From assembly GCA_038848185.1 (NCBI GenBank), contig JAWCNV010000023.1, positions 1-20,783 on the forward strand: a DNA stretch of 20,783 nucleotides, in the 5' to 3' direction. Below are positions 12,541 through 20,183 of this stretch, piece by piece. Source of the DNA: JAAOZP01 sp038848185. Its GTDB lineage: Archaea > Thermoproteota > EX4484-205 > JAAOZP01. The notes beneath the pieces are model-generated. The model had not been told where the DNA came from, searched no databases, and saw nothing but the letters and a program-made list of their open reading frames with translations. The position numbers were made by a program, and so were the translations under genes. Numbering within the stretch: the stretch's first letter is position 1; each line of letters opens with the position of its first letter.

Positions 12541-13011
12541 TTAAACCCTGCCTTTTTCTAAGCTTTCTGCGAAACGCTTAGCCTCTTCGATTTCTTTCTC
12601 CCCGGGTTTCCCCTTGTTTACTCCGCCGAACGGTTTAACCCACAGCGGATAAGTATCCCAGCCCCTACAGTTGAACTCGCCTACAATGTGGAACCCTTTT
12701 TCAAGCAGCTTTTTCCTTAGAGGCTTGTCGAAATCATGGATGAACCTTATCTTCCTCAAGCCGCTTGTGGAGAATATGAAAGCCTCCTTACCGTTTTGAG
12801 CAGGTAGCCTATCAATCAGGTCGAATATGCTTTTATGATGCTTCCCGAAATATATTCCGGAGCCGAACCCTATTAAATCGTATTTCGAAACATAATTATC
12901 AACAACCTCTGTCGGCTTAACCAGATCTGCATTGAGAATATTCATCATGGCTCTAGCAATCTTCTCCGTGTTATCGTGATGTATTGAAACGTAGATTATC
13001 AGGGTCTTCAT
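12541..13011 (-). CDS. Flavodoxin-family protein
   Basis: This 156-aa protein has the flavodoxin fold pattern: first strand LIIYVS and a phosphate-binding loop (residues 9-15, SIHHDNT) leading to a helix TEKIARAM. The second FMN loop region is GFGSGIYFG (48-56), and a strand FIFSTSGL (78-85) follows. It likely binds FMN and moves electrons, or acts as a small NAD(P)H/quinone-type flavoprotein. The P-loop departs from the canonical TxTGxT, with His-His-Asp in place of the Gly-containing turn, so it belongs to the less studied flavodoxin-like groups. A CRGW motif near residue 115 is typical of that branch. It follows the TIM-barrel gene after 24 bases and is probably cotranscribed. Confidence 0.8.
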   Translation of the reverse strand: MKTLIIYVSIHHDNTEKIARAMMNILNADLVKPTEVVDNYVSKYDLIGFGSGIYFGKHHKSIFDLIDRLPAQNGKEAFIFSTSGLRKIRFIHDFDKPLRKKLLEKGFHIVGEFNCRGWDTYPLWVKPFGGVNKGKPGEKEIEEAKRFAESLEKGRV

Positions 13012-13035
13012 CGCTATTTCATAGACTTCATCTTG

Positions 13036-13860
13036 CTAAGGGAGGAATTGCTCTAAGAATTTCCTAGCTACTATAAGACCCTCTTTATAGTCGAAGAATG
13101 GATCCTCGTGTTCTATGCTTAAAGCGTAGTCATACTTGTGTTTCCTGAGAACAGTTATGAAGTCAGCCCAGTCTAGTTCTCCGAAGCCGGGTAGCCTATG
13201 GGGGCACCACCCTTCGCTCCTAATCCCGTTTTCAGCAACCCTGTCCCAGAGTATCTGAGCATCCTTAACGTGAGTATGGTATATCCTGTCCCCGAAGTCG
13301 TCTGCAGCCTTAACAGCATCTATCATCTGGCAGATCAGGTGGCTCGGGTCAAACTCTAAGCCGAGGTTCCGCGATGAAACAACCTCGAAAATTCTCCTCC
13401 AGATGTCTGGCCTATAGGCAATGTTGCCAGGACAGTTTTCAATCGCTATTCTGATCCCCCTGTCTTCAGCAAGACTGATTATTTCAGGCCAAGTCTTCTC
13501 AATCTCCCTAATGTTGTCGTCAACACTACCTGGGTATAAGCCGATCCAGCCGGTCACAACTGGAACCTCTATCCTGTAAGCAGCCTCAACCAAGTCTTTG
13601 AAGAATTCTCTCGCAGTTTTTCTCCTATCCCCGTCAGGATCTATCGGATTACTGTAGAAGCCTATTCCCGAGATAATCGTCTTCGAAGAATTAAGCACAT
13701 CCTTAACTGAAGTAGGGTTTGAAAGCAGGCTTCTCACATTGAAAAACCTGCTTCCAGGGTCTGTTGCTATTGAAACTGATTTGAAGCTGTTTGCCTCAGC
13801 CCATTCAAGCGTCTTCTTTAAATCCCCTAGCTGTCCGCTGGTTAAGAAACCTATGAACAT
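13036..13860 (-). CDS. Sugar phosphate isomerase/epimerase, xylose-isomerase-like TIM barrel
   Basis: This 274-aa protein belongs to the AP-endonuclease-2/xylose-isomerase-like fold, which covers sugar epimerases, keto-sugar lyases and inosose dehydratase-like enzymes. The divalent-metal site is visible: Glu141 (IAIENCPG), Asp171 and His174 (LEFDPSHL), His197 (HTHVKDAQ) and Glu250 (LSIEHEDP). These are the residues used in the family for metal and proton transfer, so it should be active. No signal peptide is seen. The ATG at 13860 lies 33 bases from a palindromic TATA box shared with the divergent folate-ligase-like gene, and the flavodoxin-like gene follows. The substrate cannot be told from sequence; proximity to GH94 and ThuA-like genes suggests a sugar or keto-sugar. 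Confidence 0.85.
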   Translation of the reverse strand: MFIGFLTSGQLGDLKKTLEWAEANSFKSVSIATDPGSRFFNVRSLLSNPTSVKDVLNSSKTIISGIGFYSNPIDPDGDRRKTAREFFKDLVEAAYRIEVPVVTGWIGLYPGSVDDNIREIEKTWPEIISLAEDRGIRIAIENCPGNIAYRPDIWRRIFEVVSSRNLGLEFDPSHLICQMIDAVKAADDFGDRIYHTHVKDAQILWDRVAENGIRSEGWCPHRLPGFGELDWADFITVLRKHKYDYALSIEHEDPFFDYKEGLIVARKFLEQFLP

Positions 13861-13886
13861 TTTTCCTCGGAAACAGAACGGGTTGA

Positions 13887-13900
13887 AGGCTTATAAGCCT
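13887..13900. promoter_or_regulatory. Palindromic, probably bidirectional TATA box
   Basis: AGGCTTATAAGCCT is a perfect 14-bp palindrome with TTATAA at its centre, alone between two divergent genes. Its centre is about 33 bases from the minus-strand ATG (13860) and about 48 from the plus-strand GTG (13942). A TATA box with two-fold symmetry could direct TBP/TFB in either direction. I see no second TATA box for either gene. Confidence 0.55.
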
Positions 13901-13941
13901 TGTCATGAGGTGGTGGAAAAATTTTTTTCGAGCGATCAGAT

Positions 13942-14673
13942 GTGTTTCACGTGGGTAAGTCTAAGCAGGAGATCAGGGAAGAGATGTGGAGGAGGATGGA
14001 GGAGCTCCATGTAGCCCGTTTTCCAGGTGCTTTCGGAAGAATCCCAAACTTCATCGGTGCTGAGAAGGCGGCTTTACTACTCACTCAGCTTGACGAGTGG
14101 AGAGGGGCGAGGGTGGTTAAGGTTAACCCTGATTCCCCGCAGTCTCATGTTAGAAGGCTGGCACTGACGAGCAATATGATTCTTATAATGCCTACTCCAA
14201 GGCTTAGGAACGGTTTCCTCCTCCTAGATCCTGGAAGGCTTGACAAGAAGGATTATAGTTTCGCCTCAACGATTAAGGGAGCGTTCATTCACGGCGTGAA
14301 GATTAATCCTGCGGATCTGCCTAGGGTAGACTTGGTGGTTGCAGGCAGCGTCGCTGTTAACGAACAGGGTGAGAGGATAGGCAAGGGCGGAGGATACTCT
14401 GAAATAGAGTGGGCTATTGCAAGAGAACACGGTAAGGTTGACGAGAACACTCCCATAGTCACTACTATCCATGATGTTCAGCTGGTTAAGGAGGATTTTG
14501 AAGCAGCACCCTATGATTTGCCCCTAGACTATGTCGCAACTCCTTCAAAAATCATTAGAATCCGAGAGCACAGGAAGAAGCCTGAAGGAATATATTGGAA
14601 CCTGATTTCAACGGAGAAGATTATGGAGATACCTGTTCTACAGGAAATGTTTAAGCTCAGAACCAAGGGTTAA
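13942..14673 (+). CDS. 5-formyltetrahydrofolate cyclo-ligase-like protein
   Basis: This 243-aa protein has the MTHFS/5-FCL domain: an N-terminal helix with SKQEIREEMWRRM, a GRIPNF segment typical of the archaeal and MTHFSD-like branch, LIMPTPRLRNGF, VDLVVAGSVAVN, and the ATP/substrate loop RIGKGGGYSEIE (145-156). It ends with a region like PLDYVATPSKIIR. Canonical enzymes convert 5-formyl-THF to 5,10-methenyl-THF with ATP. Many archaea lack folate and use methanopterin, so the true substrate of this branch is uncertain. The start is GTG 13942 (GTG 13951 also possible); an overlapping ATG at 13940 is out of frame. GH94 follows after 40 bases, with its own promoter. Confidence 0.85.
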   Translation: MFHVGKSKQEIREEMWRRMEELHVARFPGAFGRIPNFIGAEKAALLLTQLDEWRGARVVKVNPDSPQSHVRRLALTSNMILIMPTPRLRNGFLLLDPGRLDKKDYSFASTIKGAFIHGVKINPADLPRVDLVVAGSVAVNEQGERIGKGGGYSEIEWAIAREHGKVDENTPIVTTIHDVQLVKEDFEAAPYDLPLDYVATPSKIIRIREHRKKPEGIYWNLISTEKIMEIPVLQEMFKLRTKG

Positions 14674-14682
14674 ATGTAAAAA

Positions 14683-14693
14683 CTTAATAAATA
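14683..14693 (+). promoter_or_regulatory. TATA box of the GH94 gene
   Basis: CTTAATAAATA is centred about 26 bases upstream of the ATG at 14714, the leaderless spacing. It supports that ATG as the true start of the phosphorylase even though the coding sequence is soon lost in the N gap. Confidence 0.6.
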
Positions 14694-14713
14694 CATTTAG
14701 CGATAACGGGTAT

Positions 14714-16513
14714 ATGTCCTACGNNNNNNNNNNNNNNNNNNNNNNNNNNNNNNNNNNNNNNNNNNNNNNNNNNNNNNNNNNNNNNNNNNNNNNNNNNNNN
14801 NNNNNNNNNNNNNNNNNNNNTGGCGAGTCTCGTGAAGTAATATTCCTGTTAGGGTATGCTGAGAACCCTCAGGAAGAGAAGTTTACAGCACCAGGCGTCA
14901 TCAATAAGAATCATGTTAGAAAGATTGCTGAGCAATATCTTAAGCCTGCTGAGCTTGATAGAGCTTTTCAAGAGTTGCGAAGCTATTGGGAGGAGCTGCT
15001 TTCCAAATACCGTGTTGAAACTGTTGATAAAGATGTGAACCGCATGGTTAATATTTGGAACCCCTACCAGTGTATGGCGACCTTCAACCTTTCGCGAAGC
15101 GCCTCCTTCTACGAGTCTGGTATTGGAAGAGGAATGGGTTTCCGGGATTCAAACCAAGACCTGCTGGGTTTTGTACATATGGTTCCGAAGCGGGCGCGTG
15201 AACGCATACTTGACTTGGCTGCAACCCAGCTTCTTGATGGAGGAGCCTACCACCAGTATCAGCCGCTTACCAAGAGGGGTAACAAGGAGATAGGTAGTGG
15301 TTTCAACGATGACCCGCTCTGGCTGGTTCTGGCAGTAGCGGCCTACATTAAGGAGACAGGAGACTTCACGATTCTCGACGAGCAGGTGGTTTACGAGAAT
15401 ACTCCCGGCACTGAGCAGCCTCTCTACGAGCATTTAACCCGGGCACTACAATATACTTTGAACAAGCTTGGTCCACACGGGCTTCCGCTGATTGGTCACG
15501 CAGACTGGAACGATTGTCTAAACCTGAACTGTCTTTCAACAACTCCTGAGGAATCCTTCCAGACTGCCCCGGACAGGACTGACGGGAAGACTGCTGAATC
15601 AGTGTTCATCGGAGGACTCTTCACGCTGGCAGCCAGAGAGATGGCAAGCATCGCAAAGCATGTTGGACGCATGGATGATGCATCAAAGTATCTTAGGCTT
15701 GCAGACGAGATGGCCAAGAAGGTTCTGGAGCATGGTTGGGACGGGGAATGGTTCCTGCGCGCATACGATGCTTTTGGAGCCAAGGTAGGATCCAAGGAGT
15801 GTGAGGAGGGAAGAATCTACATAGAGCCTCAGGGGATTTGCGTAATGGCGGGAATAGGCTTAGAAGACGGTAGAGCTGTTAAGGCAATGGACTCTGTCGG
15901 GAAGCACCTTGCGACGCAACACGGGATAGTTCTACACCAACCTGCATACACGCGTTACTACGTGAACCTTGGAGAAATATCAAGCTACCCGCCTGGCTAC
16001 AAGGAGAACGCTAGCGTATTCTGCCATACGAATCCCTGGATAATGATTGCTGAAACCATTGTTGGAAGAGGCGACAGAGCTTTCGACTATTATAAGAGAA
16101 TCTGTCCGTCTGCAAGAGAGAAGATAAGTCATATTCATCGCTGCGAACCCTATGTTTATGCTCAGATGATCGCTGGCCCAGATGCACCGACTTTCGGAGA
16201 GGCTAAGAACTCTTGGCTGACAGGCACAGCCGCCTGGAACCTGGTTGCGATCACCCAGTGGATACTTGGCGTTAGACCAGGATACGATGGTCTAATCGTG
16301 GACCCCTGCATCCCTAAGGATTGGCCGGGCTTCACTGTTACACGCGTCTATAGGGGGGCAACATACGTCATAGATGTTAAGAATGAGGAGCATGTTTGTC
16401 GCGGCGTTAAGCAGGTCACTGTTGACGGTAAACCTATTGAGGGAAATGTTCTGCCAGTTTTCAACGATGGGGCTACGCATCACGTCACGGTAATAATGGG
16501 AGTTAAAAAGTAG
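14714..16513 (+). CDS. GH94 glycoside phosphorylase (cellobiose phosphorylase type), interrupted by an assembly gap
   Basis: GH94 enzymes phosphorolyse beta-linked disaccharides, here most likely cellobiose to glucose-1-phosphate and glucose. The part after the gap is unmistakable: GRGMGFRDSNQDLLGFVHM, YHQYQPLTKRGN, GSGFNDDPLWL, PHGLPLIGHADWNDCLNLN with the catalytic acid Asp in ADWND, then TAESVFIGGLF, a C-terminal helical barrel and beta domain. Its first visible stretch, REVIFLLGYAENPQEE, falls roughly 250 residues into a typical protein of about 810 aa. Before the gap only MSY and a further G-initial base remain, fitting the usual short MxYG start. So about 740 bases should be missing, while only 97 Ns are shown. 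The apparent reading frame across the gap is accidental. No signal peptide can be judged. Chitobiose or laminaribiose phosphorylase are alternatives. Confidence 0.88.
   Translation: MSYXXXXXXXXXXXXXXXXXXXXXXXXXXXXXXXXXGESREVIFLLGYAENPQEEKFTAPGVINKNHVRKIAEQYLKPAELDRAFQELRSYWEELLSKYRVETVDKDVNRMVNIWNPYQCMATFNLSRSASFYESGIGRGMGFRDSNQDLLGFVHMVPKRARERILDLAATQLLDGGAYHQYQPLTKRGNKEIGSGFNDDPLWLVLAVAAYIKETGDFTILDEQVVYENTPGTEQPLYEHLTRALQYTLNKLGPHGLPLIGHADWNDCLNLNCLSTTPEESFQTAPDRTDGKTAESVFIGGLFTLAAREMASIAKHVGRMDDASKYLRLADEMAKKVLEHGWDGEWFLRAYDAFGAKVGSKECEEGRIYIEPQGICVMAGIGLEDGRAVKAMDSVGKHLATQHGIVLHQPAYTRYYVNLGEISSYPPGYKENASVFCHTNPWIMIAETIVGRGDRAFDYYKRICPSAREKISHIHRCEPYVYAQMIAGPDAPTFGEAKNSWLTGTAAWNLVAITQWILGVRPGYDGLIVDPCIPKDWPGFTVTRVYRGATYVIDVKNEEHVCRGVKQVTVDGKPIEGNVLPVFNDGATHHVTVIMGVKK
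14724..14820. other. Assembly gap of 97 Ns inside the GH94 gene
   Basis: A run of 97 undetermined bases. By comparison with the usual GH94 length the real gap is several hundred bases longer, so downstream coordinates are shifted relative to the real genome. Confidence 0.95.
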
Positions 16514-16519
16514 AAATGG

Positions 16520-17191
16520 TTAAAGGACGTTCATAGCCCAAAGTATTCCGCCGAGCAGGTGCTTCTTAAACCACTCCTCGCCCCATATCTCTTGGAAGTG
16601 GCCGAACGCGGTGTAGAAAACCCTGCCCTCACCATACTTATGATGCCAGGCTAAAGCATAGTCATTGTCACCCCTAGTACCTTTACTGAGGTCAACTGAA
16701 GAATTATCCAAGCTTATCAATACGTGCGTCTTGCTCCGGCTCCAGTTTTTAAAAGTGTATACTTCCTCCTTAACACTAAACTTCTCCGGAAGATGCTTGG
16801 TAGCGGGGTGAGTATTATCCTCAACCCTAGCAACAACCTCCTGAGTCCAAGGATGACCGTTGAAGTATCCTCCCACCATCTCCCCGTAATCAGGGAACTG
16901 GTAGAAGGTGTCAGTCGCATTATGAACCCCTATAAAACCTCGCCCGTTTCTTACGAAACCTATCAGAGCCTTCTTCTGGCGATCATCCATGGGCAGTTCT
17001 CCAGTTGTTATGAAGAGGATGGCTGTAAAATCTTTCAGAAAGTTCTCGTTAACAACAGAACAGTCGTCTATTGCGAAAACCTCAAACCCGTTTGCCTTCC
17101 CTATTTCTCCCAGAGTTTTAACAGCAACAGGAAGATAGTCGTGTTTGAAACCTGCTGAATGCGTCAACACCAATAGTTTCCTAGGCGCCAT
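16520..17191 (-). CDS. ThuA-like protein
   Basis: This 223-aa protein (from ATG 17191) has the ThuA fold, a class I glutamine-amidotransferase-like Rossmann domain. First strand RKLLVLTHSAGFKHDYLP, then FLKDFTAILFITTGELPM, a GFVRNGRGFIGVHNATDTFYQFPDYGEMVGGYFNGHPW block, VEDNTHPATKHLP, and the terminal WHHKYGEGRVFYTAFGHFQEIW are all hallmark segments. ThuA is named from rhizobial trehalose/maltitol use and is tied to 3-keto-disaccharide metabolism; the catalytic role in this branch is not settled. A longer TTG start at 17215 is possible, but a TTAAAT box (17215-17222) lies about 28 bases before the ATG, so ATG 17191 is preferred. It converges on the GH94 gene with six bases between stops. Confidence 0.85.
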   Translation of the reverse strand: MAPRKLLVLTHSAGFKHDYLPVAVKTLGEIGKANGFEVFAIDDCSVVNENFLKDFTAILFITTGELPMDDRQKKALIGFVRNGRGFIGVHNATDTFYQFPDYGEMVGGYFNGHPWTQEVVARVEDNTHPATKHLPEKFSVKEEVYTFKNWSRSKTHVLISLDNSSVDLSKGTRGDNDYALAWHHKYGEGRVFYTAFGHFQEIWGEEWFKKHLLGGILWAMNVL

Positions 17192-17214
17192 GCATACGGG
17201 ATTTTCTTTAAACA

Positions 17215-17222
17215 ATTTAAGT
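17215..17222 (-). promoter_or_regulatory. TATA-like box of the ThuA-like gene
   Basis: The minus strand contains CTTAAATT here, centred about 28 bases upstream of ATG 17191. It overlaps the alternative TTG start at 17215, which makes that start unlikely. Confidence 0.45.
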
Positions 17223-17260
17223 CTTACTTGTGTGCTTTAAGCTTGAAAAACTCTAAAAAC

Positions 17261-17270
17261 TAATATATTA
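17261..17270 (+). promoter_or_regulatory. TATA box of the EamA transporter gene
   Basis: TAATATATTA is centred about 24 bases upstream of ATG 17289, close to leaderless spacing. It is itself palindromic, but the minus-strand gene has a separate box, so dual use is not needed. Confidence 0.5.
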
Positions 17271-17288
17271 CTCGGGGAAAACAGCTTC

Positions 17289-17723
17289 ATGAGTCTCGAT
17301 AGTGTTTGGATGTGGCTCATCCTAGCCTTTCTCTCAGCGATTTTCGCGGCTCTTGTAACCATATTCGGTAAAATGGGGCTGAAGACAGTTGACTCAACCG
17401 TGGCCACGGGGGTTAGGGCGATAATAATGGCGGTAACTATGGTTGGAATAATATTGCTCCTAGGCAAATCTTCAGAGATAACGCAGCTAACCAGTAGGGA
17501 CATGCTGTTCATAATTCTGAGCGGTGTCAGCGGAGCTCTCTCATGGGTTTTCTACTTCGCAGCCCTTAAGCTGGCTGACGCTTCTAAAGTCGCTACGATA
17601 GACAGGTCAAGCATACTCTTCATAATAATCCTCTCGTACCTGATTCTTGGAGAAGAACTCTCCCTGAAAACAGTCACGGCTGGAGTACTGGTGTTTCTCG
17701 GAGCCCTGATACTAATACTCTGA
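17289..17723 (+). CDS. EamA/DMT-family transporter, single-domain (half-size)
   Basis: This 144-aa integral membrane protein has one EamA repeat of about five helices. It carries the family sequence pattern: LSAIFAALVTIFGKMGLKTVDSTVATGVRA, then a second helix, FIILSGVSGALSWVFYFAALKLADASKVATIDRSS, and a final pair with SYLILGEELSLKTVTAGVLVFLGALILIL (all read in part). Full-size members have two such repeats; single-repeat forms are believed to work as dimers. The substrate is unknown; relatives export metabolites or amino acids. The ATG at 17289 is close to a TATA box. A methyltransferase gene begins 29 bases after the stop and is likely in the same transcript. Confidence 0.85.
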   Translation: MSLDSVWMWLILAFLSAIFAALVTIFGKMGLKTVDSTVATGVRAIIMAVTMVGIILLLGKSSEITQLTSRDMLFIILSGVSGALSWVFYFAALKLADASKVATIDRSSILFIIILSYLILGEELSLKTVTAGVLVFLGALILIL

Positions 17724-17752
17724 AAGACAAGAAAGCCTCGTCAAAGAGAAGG

Positions 17753-18571
17753 ATGAGTAGACTGCGTCGTGTAAAAACACGTAGAATCCTGGAGGGGAAG
17801 AAGGGGATCAGGGAAGCCTACGACATAATGTCGAGAAACTATGATTCTTCGAAACATCTCCACATAACAAGAAAGATGGAGATTGGGGAGGAAAAGACTG
17901 TTGAAAAACTTCTTAGACTGTTTTCACCCCCTGTTCTAGATGTTGGCTGCGGAACAGGAAGGTATGCGGTTAAAATAGCTGAAAAAGGGGTTGAAGTGGT
18001 TGCGTTAGACGTAAGCCAAGGAATGCTTTTTAAAACTGTTGAGAAGGCGAGGAGACTTAAGGTTTCAGAAAAGGTTCACCCTGTAGTTGCAGACGGGGAA
18101 AACCTGCCTTTTAGAAAAAGGTCTGTTAAAGGACTGGTGTGCACCCTAACAATAGATCATTTCGAGAACCGTGAGGAAACGGTTAAAGGATTCTCGGAGG
18201 TTTTAGCAGGAGGTAGCCTATGCATCGTAACCACAATAAACAAAAAAGTACTGGATTCTTTCAGAAGACTTCACGGGCTTCCCTGGGGAAAAATATCTTT
18301 CATGACGGATGATTCAGAATGCTTCCTGATCTACGAGGATTCGCCTCGTCTGGAAGACTTCCTTAGGACGGTCGAGAAATATTTTAAGGTTGTTGCAGTA
18401 AAAGGTGGTTTTTACTGTTACCTCTTGCCATTTACTTTGGCAAGACTATACTATAAGACTCGTCTAGAAAATCTTCTAAGCAGTTTCAAAACGTTGTTAA
18501 AATATGCTGGGATACATGTGATTCTTTTAAAGAGTTTGCAGCCGGTGGAGGATTCATCCCCAGCCGTATAG
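17753..18571 (+). CDS. Class I SAM-dependent methyltransferase
   Basis: This 272-aa protein has the Rossmann methyltransferase fold. Motif I is VLDVGCGTGRYAVKIAEKG (61-79). The acidic residue after beta 2 is Asp86 (VALDVSQGM), motif III-like ADGENLPF (113-120) follows, and then GLVCTLTIDHFENR and a beta-hairpin GGSLCIVTTINK. This is the Methyltransf_11-type pattern seen in UbiE-like enzymes. An N-terminal basic stretch (MSRLRRVKTRRILEGKKG) and a C-terminal helical extension with YYKTRLENLLSSFKTLLK could set specificity. The substrate is unknown. It follows the transporter in the same direction, and its 3' end overlaps the convergent SpoIIM gene by 18 bases. Confidence 0.85.
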   Translation: MSRLRRVKTRRILEGKKGIREAYDIMSRNYDSSKHLHITRKMEIGEEKTVEKLLRLFSPPVLDVGCGTGRYAVKIAEKGVEVVALDVSQGMLFKTVEKARRLKVSEKVHPVVADGENLPFRKRSVKGLVCTLTIDHFENREETVKGFSEVLAGGSLCIVTTINKKVLDSFRRLHGLPWGKISFMTDDSECFLIYEDSPRLEDFLRTVEKYFKVVAVKGGFYCYLLPFTLARLYYKTRLENLLSSFKTLLKYAGIHVILLKSLQPVEDSSPAV

Positions 18572-20149
18572 ATGCATTATTAGCGGTGTGATGAAGGCTT
18601 CTATTATGCCAGCGATAATGAATAGGGGAACTAGCCCAAGAATAATGTAGATTGTTCTTCTTAACGCCTTATGGAGCGCAGGGTCTGAGCTTGGGCTGCC
18701 TCTTGTCAAAGCCTTGATAAACTCGAAGCCAAGGTTCAAACCAGCTGAGCCAGCGATTACGAATGCAGGAAGCTCTATTATTCCATGGGGAAGTATTGCT
18801 GCCAAGAATAAAGTTAAGTTTTGAACAAGATCCTCTACTACTCCCAATATGAAACCGTTGAAAACAAGGGTGGCTGGAACTGGAATGACAAACACTATGC
18901 CGGAGAGAGCTGTTGCCAGCGACACCTGCCAATTATGGAAGGACAGGTCTAAGGCTAGGAAAGGAAGACCATAGGTGGTTTCGAATAACGGGTTAACTTC
19001 CCCAGGCACGTATCCTAAGGCATAAACTATTTGCCGGATTCCGGAGGAAGATATCTGGCCGCCTAAGATTATTCCCAAGGAGAAAGCAATTACTGAGAAA
19101 AGATGGAAAACTATGTTTCGAGGCTCAGCCAAGAATCCTGCGAGTTCACGTAACCCGTTTCTGATTTTCTCAAGGCATTTACTAAAAAGATGTGGAAAAA
19201 CATCATTTAAAACCGGTGGACCGACTGGAAGGGGAGCAACAGGGGGGTTAGGCTGCGCCTTAAGGAAAATAGACGTCTTAAGGATGTGGAAAACTGGAAT
19301 TATCATGAAGCTTAGAAGAAGTGTGGTGATTGATGAAAACTGGACTCCGATCAAAGCCGCCATGTATGAAACAGCTGCGATTAGCAGTGAAGCAGCGACT
19401 CTTAGAAAAGCATAAACTAGAGTGTTAACGGGAAGCCTTAAACATGCTCCTATGCTCCTCCTGACTGCAGCAAGCCCGTAAGAACCTTCAGCAGCTGCGG
19501 GATAAGCATAGACGGTTAGAAAGACAGAAACTAATGTGAAAAAAACTGCGAGTAGTATAGGCCCATACCACAGGTAGAACCGGCTTATTATCCTTAACCC
19601 TCCAATCTGGAGGCTTGAGATGTCGATGAGGATCCAGGCGACTGTTAAAAGCAGCGGTCCAATCTTCATTGTTTCAACTATAAACACGGTCCAAATCATA
19701 TTTGGCCATCTCTTCCTCATCTCGTCAAACACATCAGGTATTGAGAGAACACCTGCATGCAGAAGATGAAGATAAGACCCGTATTCAGCCGAGTTTAGAA
19801 AACCACCTGCTGTTATTGAAGCAATCAGAAATATTCCTATGGAGAACGCGATGATTGGGATTAGTATGGATGCAGCCTGATAAACTATTGACATTAACGT
19901 TGTGAAGTCCATTGTCCGAAAGGCTTCTGCAAGCGTCATAAGGACACCGGTCGATGCGAGTTGGGAAAGGCTGAATATGAGTGCAATAACGATTATGGAT
20001 TGCCTCAGGACTTCTACGGCGCTTCCAAGCATGACTGGAAGCACGGATGAAGGGTTTAGCCTCCAAAGCCAGTATGAAATATTGAATAAATCCTCGAAAG
20101 TAGCATGCTTGATTGGTAAAGGGTAAGGAGGTGCGGAAGGCGGATACAT
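18554..20149 (-). CDS. Membrane protein with N-terminal multi-helix region fused to a SpoIIM domain
   Basis: The C-terminal part (about 345-531) is a clear SpoIIM/DUF95 domain: a helix beginning IVFHLFSVIAFSLGIILGG, VIPVPATLVFNGFILG, ILPHGIIELPAFVIAGSAGL, and VPLFIIAGIIEAFITP near the end. The N-terminal 295 residues hold about six membrane segments with YPAAAEGSYGLAAVRRSIGACL, resembling DUF4013-like or glycerophosphodiesterase-membrane-type domains. The two are joined by a Pro-rich linker (about 298-312) and a charged helix. SpoIIM is known from Bacillus engulfment, but archaeal homologues are widespread and have no sporulation role. The ATG at 20149 has a CTTAAATAG box about 30 bases upstream. 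It overlaps the convergent methyltransferase, and the coiled-coil gene lies 29 bases upstream. Confidence 0.82.
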   Translation of the reverse strand: MYPPSAPPYPLPIKHATFEDLFNISYWLWRLNPSSVLPVMLGSAVEVLRQSIIVIALIFSLSQLASTGVLMTLAEAFRTMDFTTLMSIVYQAASILIPIIAFSIGIFLIASITAGGFLNSAEYGSYLHLLHAGVLSIPDVFDEMRKRWPNMIWTVFIVETMKIGPLLLTVAWILIDISSLQIGGLRIISRFYLWYGPILLAVFFTLVSVFLTVYAYPAAAEGSYGLAAVRRSIGACLRLPVNTLVYAFLRVAASLLIAAVSYMAALIGVQFSSITTLLLSFMIIPVFHILKTSIFLKAQPNPPVAPLPVGPPVLNDVFPHLFSKCLEKIRNGLRELAGFLAEPRNIVFHLFSVIAFSLGIILGGQISSSGIRQIVYALGYVPGEVNPLFETTYGLPFLALDLSFHNWQVSLATALSGIVFVIPVPATLVFNGFILGVVEDLVQNLTLFLAAILPHGIIELPAFVIAGSAGLNLGFEFIKALTRGSPSSDPALHKALRRTIYIILGLVPLFIIAGIIEAFITPLIMHLYGWG

Positions 20150-20174
20150 GTATCTTTAATAAGGCTTTGAAAAA

Positions 20175-20183
20175 CTATTTAAG
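20175..20183 (-). promoter_or_regulatory. TATA box of the SpoIIM-domain gene
   Basis: CTTAAATAG on the minus strand is centred 30 bases before ATG 20149 and overlaps the stop codon of the upstream gene, so the SpoIIM-domain gene may also be transcribed on its own. Confidence 0.45.

Noticed and set aside
13940..14014. ATG at 13940 as the start of the folate-ligase-like gene
   Set aside because: It is in another frame and stops soon; GTG 13942 or 13951 are in the correct frame.
14714..14820. Continuous reading frame across the Ns
   Set aside because: Frame continuity through 97 undetermined bases has no meaning; the missing part of GH94 should be far longer.
16724..17158. A plus-strand frame of 144 codons opposite the ThuA-like gene
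   Set aside because: It is a shadow of the conserved ThuA-like coding sequence, without a promoter.
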